A DNA stretch of 64,000 nt from JASJBU01 sp963790775 (GTDB lineage: Bacteria > Pseudomonadota > Gammaproteobacteria > Chromatiales > Chromatiaceae): positions 62,001 through 126,000 of the forward strand of contig CAWBPR010000011.1 of NCBI GenBank assembly GCA_963790775.1, written 5' to 3'. The position numbers and the translations under genes are program-made. Positions within the stretch are counted from its first letter, which is position 1. Every line of letters starts with the position of its first letter. The notes under the pieces were generated by a model, which worked only from the letters and a program-made list of their open reading frames with translations, did no database searches and had not been told where the DNA came from. This document shows positions 46,669 through 54,553 of the stretch, one piece after another.

Positions 46669-47295
46669 TTAACGGTCTGGCCAGGAATTTGCCCACAGAG
46701 GATTGGGTTCCGGAGACTGAGGGGGGTATGAGGGTACAGGATAGCCATCATATGGATATGGATAAGGGCTTGACGGCTGTGACGGATTGCGCTTCATCTG
46801 GCCATAATTGCCACTCCAGCGTTTCACCTTCTTATTTTTATTCAGTGGCCTGAATTGATAATTGCTTTCGGGTTGCTGAAGTACGCCGTATCCCGGTTGA
46901 TTCTGGAATGTCGGGTCAGGTGTTGTGGTGGAATAGCCTTGACTCTGAGGGGGGGCATATGACGGTGTATATTGATACTGACTTACGGTCTTGTCACCAG
47001 ATGGACGAAAACCTAAACCATCCGGGTAGGAATACTGGCTGTTGCTGTACCTGTCTGACGTGGTGTAACCCGATGAGTAGTTGCCGTAGATATCAACAGG
47101 TGGTTGATATCCTCCAGATGCATCCCATGCAGGAGGATTGCGCGGCTCGGACTGCCGACTGGGAGGCGGTGAAACAGCCTGCTGATCGACCTGTTGAGCG
47201 GATTGGTCAGGTTCTTGCTGATCGTCACCACCCCAGAAGTAAATCAATACAGCGATGACAAGGACTAGAATTGGCCATATTCTGTAGTTAGACAT
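46669..47295 (-). CDS. Membrane-anchored Tyr/Pro/Ser/Gln-rich low-complexity protein
   Basis: This is an unrecognised 208-aa protein. The start at 47295 gives a single N-terminal span (IWPILVLVIAVLIYFWG). It is followed by an acidic DDQQEPDQS segment and a long low-complexity region rich in Tyr, Pro, Ser, Gln and Gly, with PYPYPYDGYPV-like runs near the C-terminus. No enzyme motif is present. The topology suggests the low-complexity part is periplasmic. Such regions can bind cell-wall polymers or phase-separate, but no function is assigned. An upstream in-frame ATG at 47394 exists but lacks family logic. Confidence 0.55.
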   Translation of the reverse strand: MSNYRIWPILVLVIAVLIYFWGGDDQQEPDQSAQQVDQQAVSPPPSRQSEPRNPPAWDASGGYQPPVDIYGNYSSGYTTSDRYSNSQYSYPDGLGFRPSGDKTVSQYQYTPSYAPPQSQGYSTTTPDPTFQNQPGYGVLQQPESNYQFRPLNKNKKVKRWSGNYGQMKRNPSQPSSPYPYPYDGYPVPSYPPQSPEPNPLWANSWPDR

Positions 47296-47570
47296 AAGAA
47301 CCGGGAAAACCTTCTGGATATTGCAGCTTGTTGAGATACTTTGATTATAGGCTAATTTGATAGTTCCTTCCCAGGGGCGGATCGTTTCTTGCATTAAAAT
47401 TTCTGCGGTAAACTATTTGAGATGCGTTATTTCGAAAATTCCTATGCTCTGCGCAGATACCCAGGAAGAGAGTTGGCAGCATTCTCGGAATTAACAATTG
47501 TCGATAGCGACGCTTAGAACCGTCCCAATTTAGAATCCTGTAAAGCAACAGTGGGTAGCCCTGTTATTGT

Positions 47571-48119
47571 TCAGGCCAGCTTTTTGACCCGCATGACACA
47601 CTCATCAGCGCCGTCATGCATACATTGGGTCTCTTTGATATCAAATTTCTCGTCGAATCTCTCTCCCAGGCCACGGATTATCCCCCTGACTACCGGGCAG
47701 AGTTTTCTGTGTGATTGGTAATGGACAATCAACACATCGGATGATTCTCTGTGGGCCGAGAGTCTGGGCGGTTTTCGATTTTTGTTGTGCTCATGAATGA
47801 CATCATGGATGCTGCCGCCGGCCACTTCGATGACATCAAAGGTGGTCATGTTCTTATTTTTGATATACATGTGGTAGAAGGTGAGCAGGCGGGGGCCGAC
47901 GAACGAGCCAAAGTCCTCCAGCAGGTCGGGAATAGGAGCATTCAGCGCCGTTGAGGCGGTCTGCACCAGATTCAATATCTCTTCGTCAGCATAATCCTTT
48001 ACAGGGAAGTACATCTTGTACTTATAGCCTTGAGCTTTGATTAAGGCGTCCCAGGTTTCTCGGCCACCATGCCGCTCGATGACGTATTCTTGCAGAAAAT
48101 GAAAAATTACACCGTACAA
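47571..48119 (-). CDS. Haem-NO-binding (H-NOX) sensor protein
   Basis: This is a 182-aa stand-alone H-NOX domain, a soluble haem protein that senses nitric oxide. The family start MYGVIFHFLQEYV and the YxSxR haem-propionate motif (YQSHR, residues 134-138) are present. H105 in SIHDVIHEH is the likely proximal ligand. C-terminal Cys residues (QCMHDG, DECVMRV) could add redox or zinc sensing. The gene is divergent from a truncated haemoglobin and reductase, which together form an NO-themed locus. No histidine kinase or cyclase partner is adjacent, so the output partner lies elsewhere. Confidence 0.88.
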   Translation of the reverse strand: MYGVIFHFLQEYVIERHGGRETWDALIKAQGYKYKMYFPVKDYADEEILNLVQTASTALNAPIPDLLEDFGSFVGPRLLTFYHMYIKNKNMTTFDVIEVAGGSIHDVIHEHNKNRKPPRLSAHRESSDVLIVHYQSHRKLCPVVRGIIRGLGERFDEKFDIKETQCMHDGADECVMRVKKLA

Positions 48120-48391
48120 AATTGATTCTCCCGTCAGGGGTGGATTCCAGAGACTACTGTTGCAGCTTTAAATCTATTGCTTCAGGCAAACACCAGTATA
48201 AAAGTGTGAGTGTAATCAAGATTATAGAACAACATCATCCAGGCCATGAGTAGCAAATCTCAATGCATGAAATATAACATCACGCTCCGAAAGTGGCATC
48301 AGTCTTAGATTGATGATCAGCTTTTGATAAAACGGCATGTATGAATTAGCCGTGGCATGGCTTCCAGGTTTATATGAATAATTGAAACTAA

Positions 48392-48410
48392 TCCTCATAT
48401 ATTATGAGGA
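48392..48410. promoter_or_regulatory. Candidate operator upstream of the truncated haemoglobin gene
   Basis: TCCTCAT (48392-48398) and ATGAGGA (48404-48410) form a 7-bp inverted repeat with a 5-base spacer, 62 bases before the ATG at 48473. The position suits a repressor or activator site in the divergent H-NOX/haemoglobin control region. It does not match an NsrR or FNR consensus that I know. Confidence 0.4.
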
Positions 48411-48472
48411 ATTTTGTTAATATTTTCCGCACAAAACTTGAAAAATTATTACTAGAACGCGAGGAGTTTATT

Positions 48473-48838
48473 ATGAGTAGTTTGTATGAACGTCTGGGTG
48501 GCGAAGCTGCCGTGGATGCGGCGGTGGATATCTTCTATCGTAAGGTGTTGTCTGATGACCGTGTAAACGAGTTTTTCGATGACGTGGATATCGAAGGGCA
48601 AGCGGCCAAACAGAAGGGTTTTCTAACCATGGTGTTTGGAGGGCCCAATAACTATACCGGCAAGGATATGCGGGAGGGTCACAAGCATCTTGTCGCGCGC
48701 GGGCTCAATGACAACCATGTGGATGCAATCATTGAACTGCTGGGTAGTACGCTGAAGGAACTCGGCGTCAACGATACCGACATTGCTGAAGTAGCGGGAA
48801 TTGCGGAATCGGTACGTGATGACGTCTTGAATCGCTGA
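48473..48838 (+). CDS. Group I truncated haemoglobin
   Basis: This is a 121-aa haem protein. ATG 48473 follows GAGGAG and begins MSSLYERLGGEAAV, the usual group I start; an upstream in-frame ATG at 48404 has no ribosome-binding site. FFDDVD, FGGPNNYTGKDM and REGHKHLV mark helices C-F, the last holding the proximal His. Such proteins bind O2 and NO and can act as NO dioxygenases when paired with a reductase. The stop overlaps the next gene's start by one base (TGATG), so the paired reductase is co-translated. Confidence 0.93.
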   Translation: MSSLYERLGGEAAVDAAVDIFYRKVLSDDRVNEFFDDVDIEGQAAKQKGFLTMVFGGPNNYTGKDMREGHKHLVARGLNDNHVDAIIELLGSTLKELGVNDTDIAEVAGIAESVRDDVLNR

Positions 48839-49812
48839 TGCCGACGATACGTTTTAGCGGGCAGACCCTGCCGATCAAGGAGGGTCAGTCTGTACTTGAG
48901 ACTCTGCTCTCCGCCAACTGTGCGGTGCCCAACAGCTGCCATGCTGGTGTCTGCCAGTCCTGTCTGATGCAGTTGGTGGATGGGCAGGTCAATGCAGACG
49001 CCCAAAAGGGCTTGAAGGAGAGCTGGCTGGCTCAGGGATTGTTTCTGGCCTGCCAGTGCCATCCCGACCAGGACATTGAGATAAAACTGCCTGTCATGGA
49101 TGAACTGCGCGTTAATTGCCTGGTTACTGGACATAGCCGACTGCAGGCTGGGATAGCGGTGATTCGCTTGCAACCTTATGAAAGTCTTGAATATCATCCT
49201 GGACAGCATGTTACGCTATGGCGGGATGAGTTGCTCGGTCGCAGCTACTCCCTGGCCAGCGTGCCCGCAATAGATGCCGGCGAGTTGGAATTCCATATCA
49301 AGCGGCAGCCTCAGGGCAGCCTGAGTCCCTGGTTATATGAAGATCTCCAGGTGGGGGATTATCTGCAGCTTCAGGGGCCCGGTGGTGAATGTTTTTATAC
49401 CGCAAGCAACCCACAGCAGAATCTGTTGCTGGCCGGCACTGGAACCGGTCTGGCGCCACTCTACGGCATTTTGCGGGATGCCCTGCAGCAGGGTCACTGC
49501 GGGGAGATACATCTCTATCATGGAGCGGTGCATGCTGAAGGTCTTTATCTCCATGAGTCCCTGAAGCAATTGGCGCAGCTTCATCCCAATCTGCACTACC
49601 ATCCCTGTACACTTCTTGATGAAGCCGGGCGGGAGAGTCTGATACGGGTTGGAAATCTGGCTGACCTGCTGCGTCAGGACTGGAGCAGCCTGCAAGGTTG
49701 GCGGGTCTATCTGTGCGGTGACGAGCAGTTTGTTATTCCTCAGCGCAAGCAGTGCTATCTTGCCGGTGCGAGGCTTCAGGAGATCTATGCGGACGCCTTT
49801 ATCAACTCCTAG
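48838..49812 (+). CDS. FAD/NAD(P)H oxidoreductase with N-terminal 2Fe-2S ferredoxin domain
   Basis: This is a 324-aa electron-transfer protein. A plant-type ferredoxin domain comes first, with cysteines C34, C39 and C42 (SCHAGVCQSC) plus a later Cys in LACQCHP. The FNR module follows: FAD-binding RSYSLASV and pyridine-nucleotide-binding GTGTGLAPLYGILRD. The overall plan matches the MmoC/Hcr/CDP-glucoseen-reductase class. Translational coupling to the truncated haemoglobin makes it the likely electron donor, so the pair would act like a split flavohaemoglobin for NO detoxification. This pairing is inferred from context. Confidence 0.87.
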   Translation: MPTIRFSGQTLPIKEGQSVLETLLSANCAVPNSCHAGVCQSCLMQLVDGQVNADAQKGLKESWLAQGLFLACQCHPDQDIEIKLPVMDELRVNCLVTGHSRLQAGIAVIRLQPYESLEYHPGQHVTLWRDELLGRSYSLASVPAIDAGELEFHIKRQPQGSLSPWLYEDLQVGDYLQLQGPGGECFYTASNPQQNLLLAGTGTGLAPLYGILRDALQQGHCGEIHLYHGAVHAEGLYLHESLKQLAQLHPNLHYHPCTLLDEAGRESLIRVGNLADLLRQDWSSLQGWRVYLCGDEQFVIPQRKQCYLAGARLQEIYADAFINS

Positions 49813-49831
49813 CCTTTTGTGGTATGAAAAC

Positions 49832-50503
49832 TCATAGCCCCGGATGAGGTGCAAAGCGTCCATCGGCAGCGAGCACGATCCGAAAGTGTCCCGACCATTC
49901 GCCAGGGCTGGGTGATTGCAGCAGATCGACTATCACGCTGTTTCTCAGTTTCGGATCCTGAATGCTGTTGAGGATAAAGTCCTTGCTGTTCAATGGTTCT
50001 CCCGCCACATACATCTGGGTCACCAGGGGCTCGAATCCGGGTCCGCTGATGGCGAAATGGATATGCGGTGTGCGCCCCGGATAAGCTACCGGACGAATAG
50101 TGCGAAATCGATATCTGCCGTCAGCTCCGCACTGGTACTGCCCATGGCCCTGAAAATTCGGGTCAAGGGCGGCCAGGTTGCTGTCTCTGGGGTGGCGATA
50201 ACGCCCATTGGCGTCACACTGCCAGATCTCCACCCGGGCGTCAGCAATGGGTTTTTCATCGATATCCACCACATCCCCGGTTAGGTGCGTGATTTCACCC
50301 TTGGCCAGCTGCTTGGAAATGCCCATCTGAAGCAGGTCATTGTCATCATCCAATGGCAGATCCAGCGGGTAGAATGGGCCGCTGGTCTGGGCTGGTGTCG
50401 GGGTGAGCCGGCCCTTGCATTGCAACGGAAAAGGCCAGAAGGATAAGGCGGCGCCCGCAACCCCAGCGGTTAAAAGTCTACGGCGAATAAGGTCAGTATT
50501 CAT
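49832..50503 (-). CDS. Exported intradiol ring-cleavage dioxygenase-like protein (Tat-type signal)
   Basis: This is a 223-aa non-haem iron protein of the intradiol dioxygenase family (protocatechuate/catechol type). The N-terminus MNTDLIRRRLLTAGVAGAA is a twin-arginine signal, so it is exported folded. Then TSGPFYP, a family hallmark, VEIWQCDANGRYRHP with the first Tyr ligand, and RTPHIHFAI with two His ligands; YRFRTIRPVAYPG supplies another Tyr. These give the expected 2-Tyr/2-His set. The extracytoplasmic location is seen in a subfamily of unknown substrate. It is divergent from a decayed cytochrome gene. Confidence 0.82.
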   Translation of the reverse strand: MNTDLIRRRLLTAGVAGAALSFWPFPLQCKGRLTPTPAQTSGPFYPLDLPLDDDNDLLQMGISKQLAKGEITHLTGDVVDIDEKPIADARVEIWQCDANGRYRHPRDSNLAALDPNFQGHGQYQCGADGRYRFRTIRPVAYPGRTPHIHFAISGPGFEPLVTQMYVAGEPLNSKDFILNSIQDPKLRNSVIVDLLQSPSPGEWSGHFRIVLAADGRFAPHPGL

Positions 50504-50602
50504 GAGTTCGGATTGCCTGGCTGTTCAGCTGACTCGGTATCTAATAGGGCGCTCGATGATTCTGCATTCTGATACTGCTTCATTAGAGCATTGCGAGATT
50601 AG

Positions 50603-51498
50603 TTTGTTCAACTCTGTTTCAGCTGCATGGGATGCCATCAGGAAGGGGAGGTTCACGGAGACCAGCAGTCGCTCGATTCCCATCTGGACAACCCGAAGAC
50701 CAGCTGTGCCCAGTCGGGTTGCCACGAGCGCGAAATTGAGATCGGGGATGGAAAGAAATCCAGGGGCGGCACCTGCAGAGGCGACCATGGCGAGCGCAAT
50801 GAACGCTGCGAAACCTTCCACGAGCAGCACATGAAGGATGTGGGCTGCACCTCCTGCCATGTGGTGGAGAACACCAGCTGCAACAGCTGCCACTTCGACA
50901 GCGAGTTCGACCATAGAAAACGCTTCTATCGGCAGATTCAGGCCAAGGGCTTCAAGTTTCTGATGAACTTCAAGGACATTCAGGATCCAGAGGTTACCAA
51001 GGTTCGCACCGCCACCTATCAGTCATTGACCGTAGGAGCCGTCTGTGAAGACGGAGAGTGCGAAACTGAGAGGGCCCAGACCTTCGTGGTGTTCGCCCTC
51101 TACGCCTCTCACTCCGTAACCAGAGGCGAAGAGCTGGTGTCTCGTCATAGAAACGGATGACGGTGGTTACGAAGGCAACCCGGCCCTGGTCCAGTATCTA
51201 GCCGAGGTGACGGTGACTACCATCACCTGGAATCCGGACACAAGCCTGCTGGAAGGGCCGGCCGGCATCATTCCGCTGCCCCATGACTGGGCGCCGCAGG
51301 TCGGAGGATCCCTGGCGATGGACTTTGTCTATTACCTGGGCAAGCACCTCGGGCCCTGTGACCAAGAACCCGGCAAGGGTATAGCGGGCCTTCCTGAAGA
51401 CTGGGCCGGATCAAGGTCATATATCCTGAGGCACGCCTTTGTCGGAGGAGCAGATTCAACGCATGATTCTCTCAGGCGATGACAACGACAGAGCGTGA
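50603..51498 (+). pseudogene. Decayed multihaem cytochrome c gene
   Basis: Open fragments in three frames give one disrupted protein. An in-frame TAG at 50600 blocks the 5' side, and the haem motif CMGCH starts at 50624. SGCHER (a CX4CH arrangement, CAQSGCH), CTSCH and CNSCH follow, then FKFLMNFKD. The frame shifts near 51140 (continuing as ETDDGGYEGNPALVQ) and again near 51430 (LSEEQIQRMILSGDD), ending at TGA 51496-51498. No start codon or signal peptide is found. The original family is not recognised. A strong terminator downstream shows it was once a transcribed unit. Confidence 0.65.
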
Positions 51499-51608
51499 GG
51501 ATGAGGAAGACGACGTCGAAGAGTAGCGTGGTGGTAGAGACTGATTTTCAGCGTGTTTTCTGACGCATGAAGACGAGTGACACCGGCCTTTGGCAACCAC
51601 AGGAATGT

Positions 51609-51640
51609 AAGGGGCGAACGATCGCCCCTTTTCTTTTTTC
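51609..51640 (+). terminator. Strong rho-independent terminator
   Basis: AAGGGGCGA (51609-51617) pairs perfectly with TCGCCCCTT (51622-51630) around ACGA and is followed by TTCTTTTTTC. It closes the decayed cytochrome locus. The ~170 bases beyond, to the glutaredoxin gene, hold nothing else recognised. Confidence 0.88.
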
Positions 51641-51814
51641 ATCATCAACTGGATTGATGAAGGCTGACTGGATATATTCGTACATTAGCTTATCCTTATC
51701 CGGGTTTTTTCCTGTCTGGCATGGGCGTAGAATCCACACTTATCATCAGTGCTTGAAATGGAGCATCCTGGCCCCATTTGGTATTGAAACCCATTTCAGA
51801 TTAAGAGGTGTCAG

Positions 51815-52153
51815 ATGGACGTATTGGATCGAATTCGAGAGCAGGTGGAGGGTAATCCGGTGGTTCTCTATATGAAAGGAACGCCCCAGTTTCCCCAATG
51901 CGGCTTCTCCTCCCGCACGGCGGCGGCGCTGCAGGATTGTGGCGTGCCCTTTGCCTATGTGAATGTGCTGCAGGATCCCGAGATCTTCGAGAATCTGCCC
52001 CGTTATGCGGATTGGCCCACTTTTCCGCAACTCTACATCAAGGGTGAGCTGGTAGGTGGATGTGATATCACTTTAGAGCTTCACCAGAAAGGTGAGCTGC
52101 AAAAGATGGTGAAAGAGGCCGCTGAGGAGTCTGAAGGCGACAAGCAAGCCTGA
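51815..52153 (+). CDS. grxD: Monothiol glutaredoxin (Grx4/GrxD type)
   Basis: This is a 112-aa cytoplasmic CGFS glutaredoxin that carries [2Fe-2S] clusters and works with BolA. The active site is CGFS at residues 29-32, preceded by KGTPQFPQ. WPTFPQLYI and GGCDI supply the glutathione-binding strand and loop. The length is typical of the single-domain class. Its stop overlaps the dCMP deaminase start by one base, so the two are co-translated. Confidence 0.95.
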   Translation: MDVLDRIREQVEGNPVVLYMKGTPQFPQCGFSSRTAAALQDCGVPFAYVNVLQDPEIFENLPRYADWPTFPQLYIKGELVGGCDITLELHQKGELQKMVKEAAEESEGDKQA

Positions 52154-52671
52154 TGCCGGCCAAGTGGGATACTCGCTTTCTGGGACTGGCGGCGCATATT
52201 TCCGCCTGGAGCAAGGATCCTTCCTCCCAGGTCGGGGCGGTTATCACGGATGGCAACCGTATCGTCTCCCTGGGTTATAACGGGTTTGCGACAGGCGTTG
52301 AAGACAAACCTGAGCGGCTCAGCAATCGTGACTGCAAGCTGAACCTCACTATTCACGCGGAAGAGAATGCGATGATCTTCGCCAAGCGGGATCTGACCGA
52401 CTGCACCGTCTATGTGACTCATCCACCCTGTCCTCGTTGCGCATCGAAACTGATCCAGGAGGAGGTCGCGCGGGTGGTCTATATATCACCCAGTGAGGAT
52501 TTCCTGTCACGCTGGGAGGATGACCTGAAGCTGTCACATGAGATGTATCAGGAAGCGGGGATCGAGGTGAACGCTTATAAACTGGAGCAGGTCGATATCG
52601 ACAATGCGCAGTTTACCATTGCCCCTGGCGGTTTGTTCAAAAAGGTGATGGGCCGCCTGTTGGGCGGCTGA
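52153..52671 (+). CDS. dCMP deaminase family protein (zinc deaminase)
   Basis: This is a 172-aa cytidine/deoxycytidylate deaminase-fold enzyme. The zinc site is complete: HAE at residues 68-70 and PCPRC at 92-96. GYNGFATGVED and the long arginine-poor loop after it match ComEB-type dCMP deaminases, which make dUMP for thymidylate synthesis. It lies in a two-gene unit with the CGFS glutaredoxin. A specific dCMP versus other nucleotide substrate cannot be proven from sequence. Confidence 0.85.
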   Translation: MPAKWDTRFLGLAAHISAWSKDPSSQVGAVITDGNRIVSLGYNGFATGVEDKPERLSNRDCKLNLTIHAEENAMIFAKRDLTDCTVYVTHPPCPRCASKLIQEEVARVVYISPSEDFLSRWEDDLKLSHEMYQEAGIEVNAYKLEQVDIDNAQFTIAPGGLFKKVMGRLLGG

Positions 52672-52718
52672 ACGGCCCCGTCCCGACGGGTTGGCCCTCC
52701 TCATAGTGTTAACAGGCC

Positions 52719-53135
52719 CTAAGTCAGCAGTAATCTGCCCAGTTCCGCGGGGATGATTACCGCGCCATAGACGGCGAGGCCACACAGACCCAGGCCAGTT
52801 GCTACGGCCGCCCATCCCCTGGCAATTGCTCTATTACCGGCTTCAGTTTTCAACGTTTTGATTATCCATGTGCCTGGCGGAGGAAACTCCCCTGTTTTGA
52901 TGATCCGGTAGCCAAAGTAGGTGATGGTCAGGCCCAGCGGAACCAGAGGCCAGAAGATTATCGAAAGGATGAGTTGAATGCGCTCGATCCGTTCCTGATC
53001 AGGCAGGCCCTGCAGCACGCTGTCGAATCTCAGGAGCTCGAAACTATCGAGGGTGATGAAAATAACGCCGGAGGCAAGCAGAATGTATAGCAGACGACGG
53101 CGCGCTCCGGGATCACTGTTAAGCGGGTCTGACAT
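52719..53135 (-). CDS. Small membrane protein of unknown function
   Basis: This is a 138-aa protein with three predicted spans: LLYILLASGVIFITLDSF, IIFWPLVPLGLTITYFGY and WAAVATGLGLCGLAVYGAV. A short charged N-terminus (DPLNSDPGARRR) and a cytoplasmic loop (GEFPPPGTWIIKT) are seen. No family is recognised. It is the last gene of the purM-purN-DUF3108 run (14-base gap), so it is probably co-transcribed with them. Confidence 0.6.
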   Translation of the reverse strand: MSDPLNSDPGARRRLLYILLASGVIFITLDSFELLRFDSVLQGLPDQERIERIQLILSIIFWPLVPLGLTITYFGYRIIKTGEFPPPGTWIIKTLKTEAGNRAIARGWAAVATGLGLCGLAVYGAVIIPAELGRLLLT

Positions 53136-53149
53136 GCGGGCAGCAGCGG

Positions 53150-53878
53150 TTATGCTCCATCACTGAACTGCATCAGTTCCATGGAGTATTGATCTGACTT
53201 GCGCTTGCGCTCAATCTTGACCGGCAGATAGTCGAGTTCGGGAGCAAACCAGATGGTGTAGTCAGTAGCGTGACCGGTCTTGTAGCGTGTTACCTTCAGG
53301 CATTTCAGTCTACCGAATGGAAGGGAGATGAATTCACTGCCTACCACTGAGTAGTGATAAGTTTTGATGCGGCCGCCATCCGCGATTGGATAACTTGCTG
53401 TCTTAGCCCCCGCAGACAGTTCAAGACGCAGCGCCAGTTGCTGACTGAATTTATCATGCATGCCTGGACTGAGCTTTTGCGACCAGCGGGTGCCCTTGCT
53501 CTCGGTCCAGACCTTGTCTGTCTTCCAGTCGAACTCGATGAAGGTCCTTTTTTTCACCTCACCGTTGCCTTGGCGGTATTCATAGGTGAGCGGCACGATC
53601 TGCTGATCGAGATACCGACCCTTGCTCGTTTCACGAACTTGGTCTGAGATAAACCACTCGATTAATGCGCCAGGTTTGGTATGTCCAGTGTAGCTGTAGT
53701 GACCATCGGGTGTGAGATCCAGCTGCAGGTCGAGAGTGCCAAGGGTTACGCTATTCCGGATCACCTGAAATTTTGCTGTGAAGGGTTTTAAATCGAGGCT
53801 TTGAGCGCCAGCCTGCAGCGCAATCATTCCTAACCCAATGATTATTAATGGATAAGAGAGGATTCTGCTCCAGGCCAT
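53150..53878 (-). CDS. DUF3108 domain protein, exported
   Basis: This is a 242-aa protein with a signal peptide (YPLIIIGLGMIALQAGAQS). The DUF3108 beta-sandwich is recognised by FTAKFQVIRNSVTLGTLD near the start, YSYTGHTKPGALIEWF, and VTRYKTGHATDYTIWFAPEL toward the end. Function is unknown; members are periplasmic and conserved next to purN in gammaproteobacteria. It lies six bases after purN and is probably co-transcribed. Confidence 0.85.
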   Translation of the reverse strand: MAWSRILSYPLIIIGLGMIALQAGAQSLDLKPFTAKFQVIRNSVTLGTLDLQLDLTPDGHYSYTGHTKPGALIEWFISDQVRETSKGRYLDQQIVPLTYEYRQGNGEVKKRTFIEFDWKTDKVWTESKGTRWSQKLSPGMHDKFSQQLALRLELSAGAKTASYPIADGGRIKTYHYSVVGSEFISLPFGRLKCLKVTRYKTGHATDYTIWFAPELDYLPVKIERKRKSDQYSMELMQFSDGA

Positions 53879-53884
53879 ATCTGG

Positions 53885-54553
53885 TTACCCAATAACCTGG
53901 TCGGGTTGAAATACAATGGGTTGATCCCGTTGTATGCCGTCCAGTGAGACAGTACCCTGTTGGCTGAGTGCAAGACGTCCCGTGGCAAACCAGTCAATCG
54001 CCAGAGGATAGATCTGATGTTCGCGCTCGAGTACGCGGGCCGCCAGCCGTTCTGCGTCATCATCGGGCAGTACGGCAACCCGGGCCTGCACGATCAAGGG
54101 ACCGCCATCCAGTTCTTCAGTGACAAAATGCACGCTTGCGCCATGTGTTTTCTCCCCGGCATCCAAGGCGCGCTGATGGGTATGCAGGCCCCTGAATTTG
54201 GGTAACAGGGAGGGGTGGATATTAAACAGTCGCCCTGCGTAGTGGCGTACGAAATTAGGTGTCAGGATGCGCATGAAGCCTGCGAGTACGACCAGTTCCG
54301 GCTGGTAATTGTCGATCAGGGACAGGAGTGCGGCATCATAGTCTTCGCGCGCGGTATAATCCTTGTGATCCAGCACCCGGGTGGTGATTCCGGCCCGCTC
54401 GGCCCTCTGCAGGCCGTATACCCCGGGACGATTACTGATCACGGCGCGGATATCGACGGGAAGTCCGTTGCTGGCGGCATCGATAATTGCCTGCAGGTTA
54501 CTGCCGCTGCCTGAGATCAATGCCACCAGCGGCAGTTTTTTTCGCTCAGTCAT
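53885..54553 (-). CDS. purN: Phosphoribosylglycinamide formyltransferase
   Basis: This is a 222-aa folate-dependent enzyme for the third step of purine synthesis (GAR to FGAR). LISGSGSNLQAIIDA forms the phosphate-binding start. FNIHPSLLPKF gives the catalytic Asn and His, and EELDGGPLI gives the catalytic Asp. The start overlaps the purM stop by four bases (ATGA), so the two are translationally coupled. Confidence 0.96.
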   Translation of the reverse strand: MTERKKLPLVALISGSGSNLQAIIDAASNGLPVDIRAVISNRPGVYGLQRAERAGITTRVLDHKDYTAREDYDAALLSLIDNYQPELVVLAGFMRILTPNFVRHYAGRLFNIHPSLLPKFRGLHTHQRALDAGEKTHGASVHFVTEELDGGPLIVQARVAVLPDDDAERLAARVLEREHQIYPLAIDWFATGRLALSQQGTVSLDGIQRDQPIVFQPDQVIG

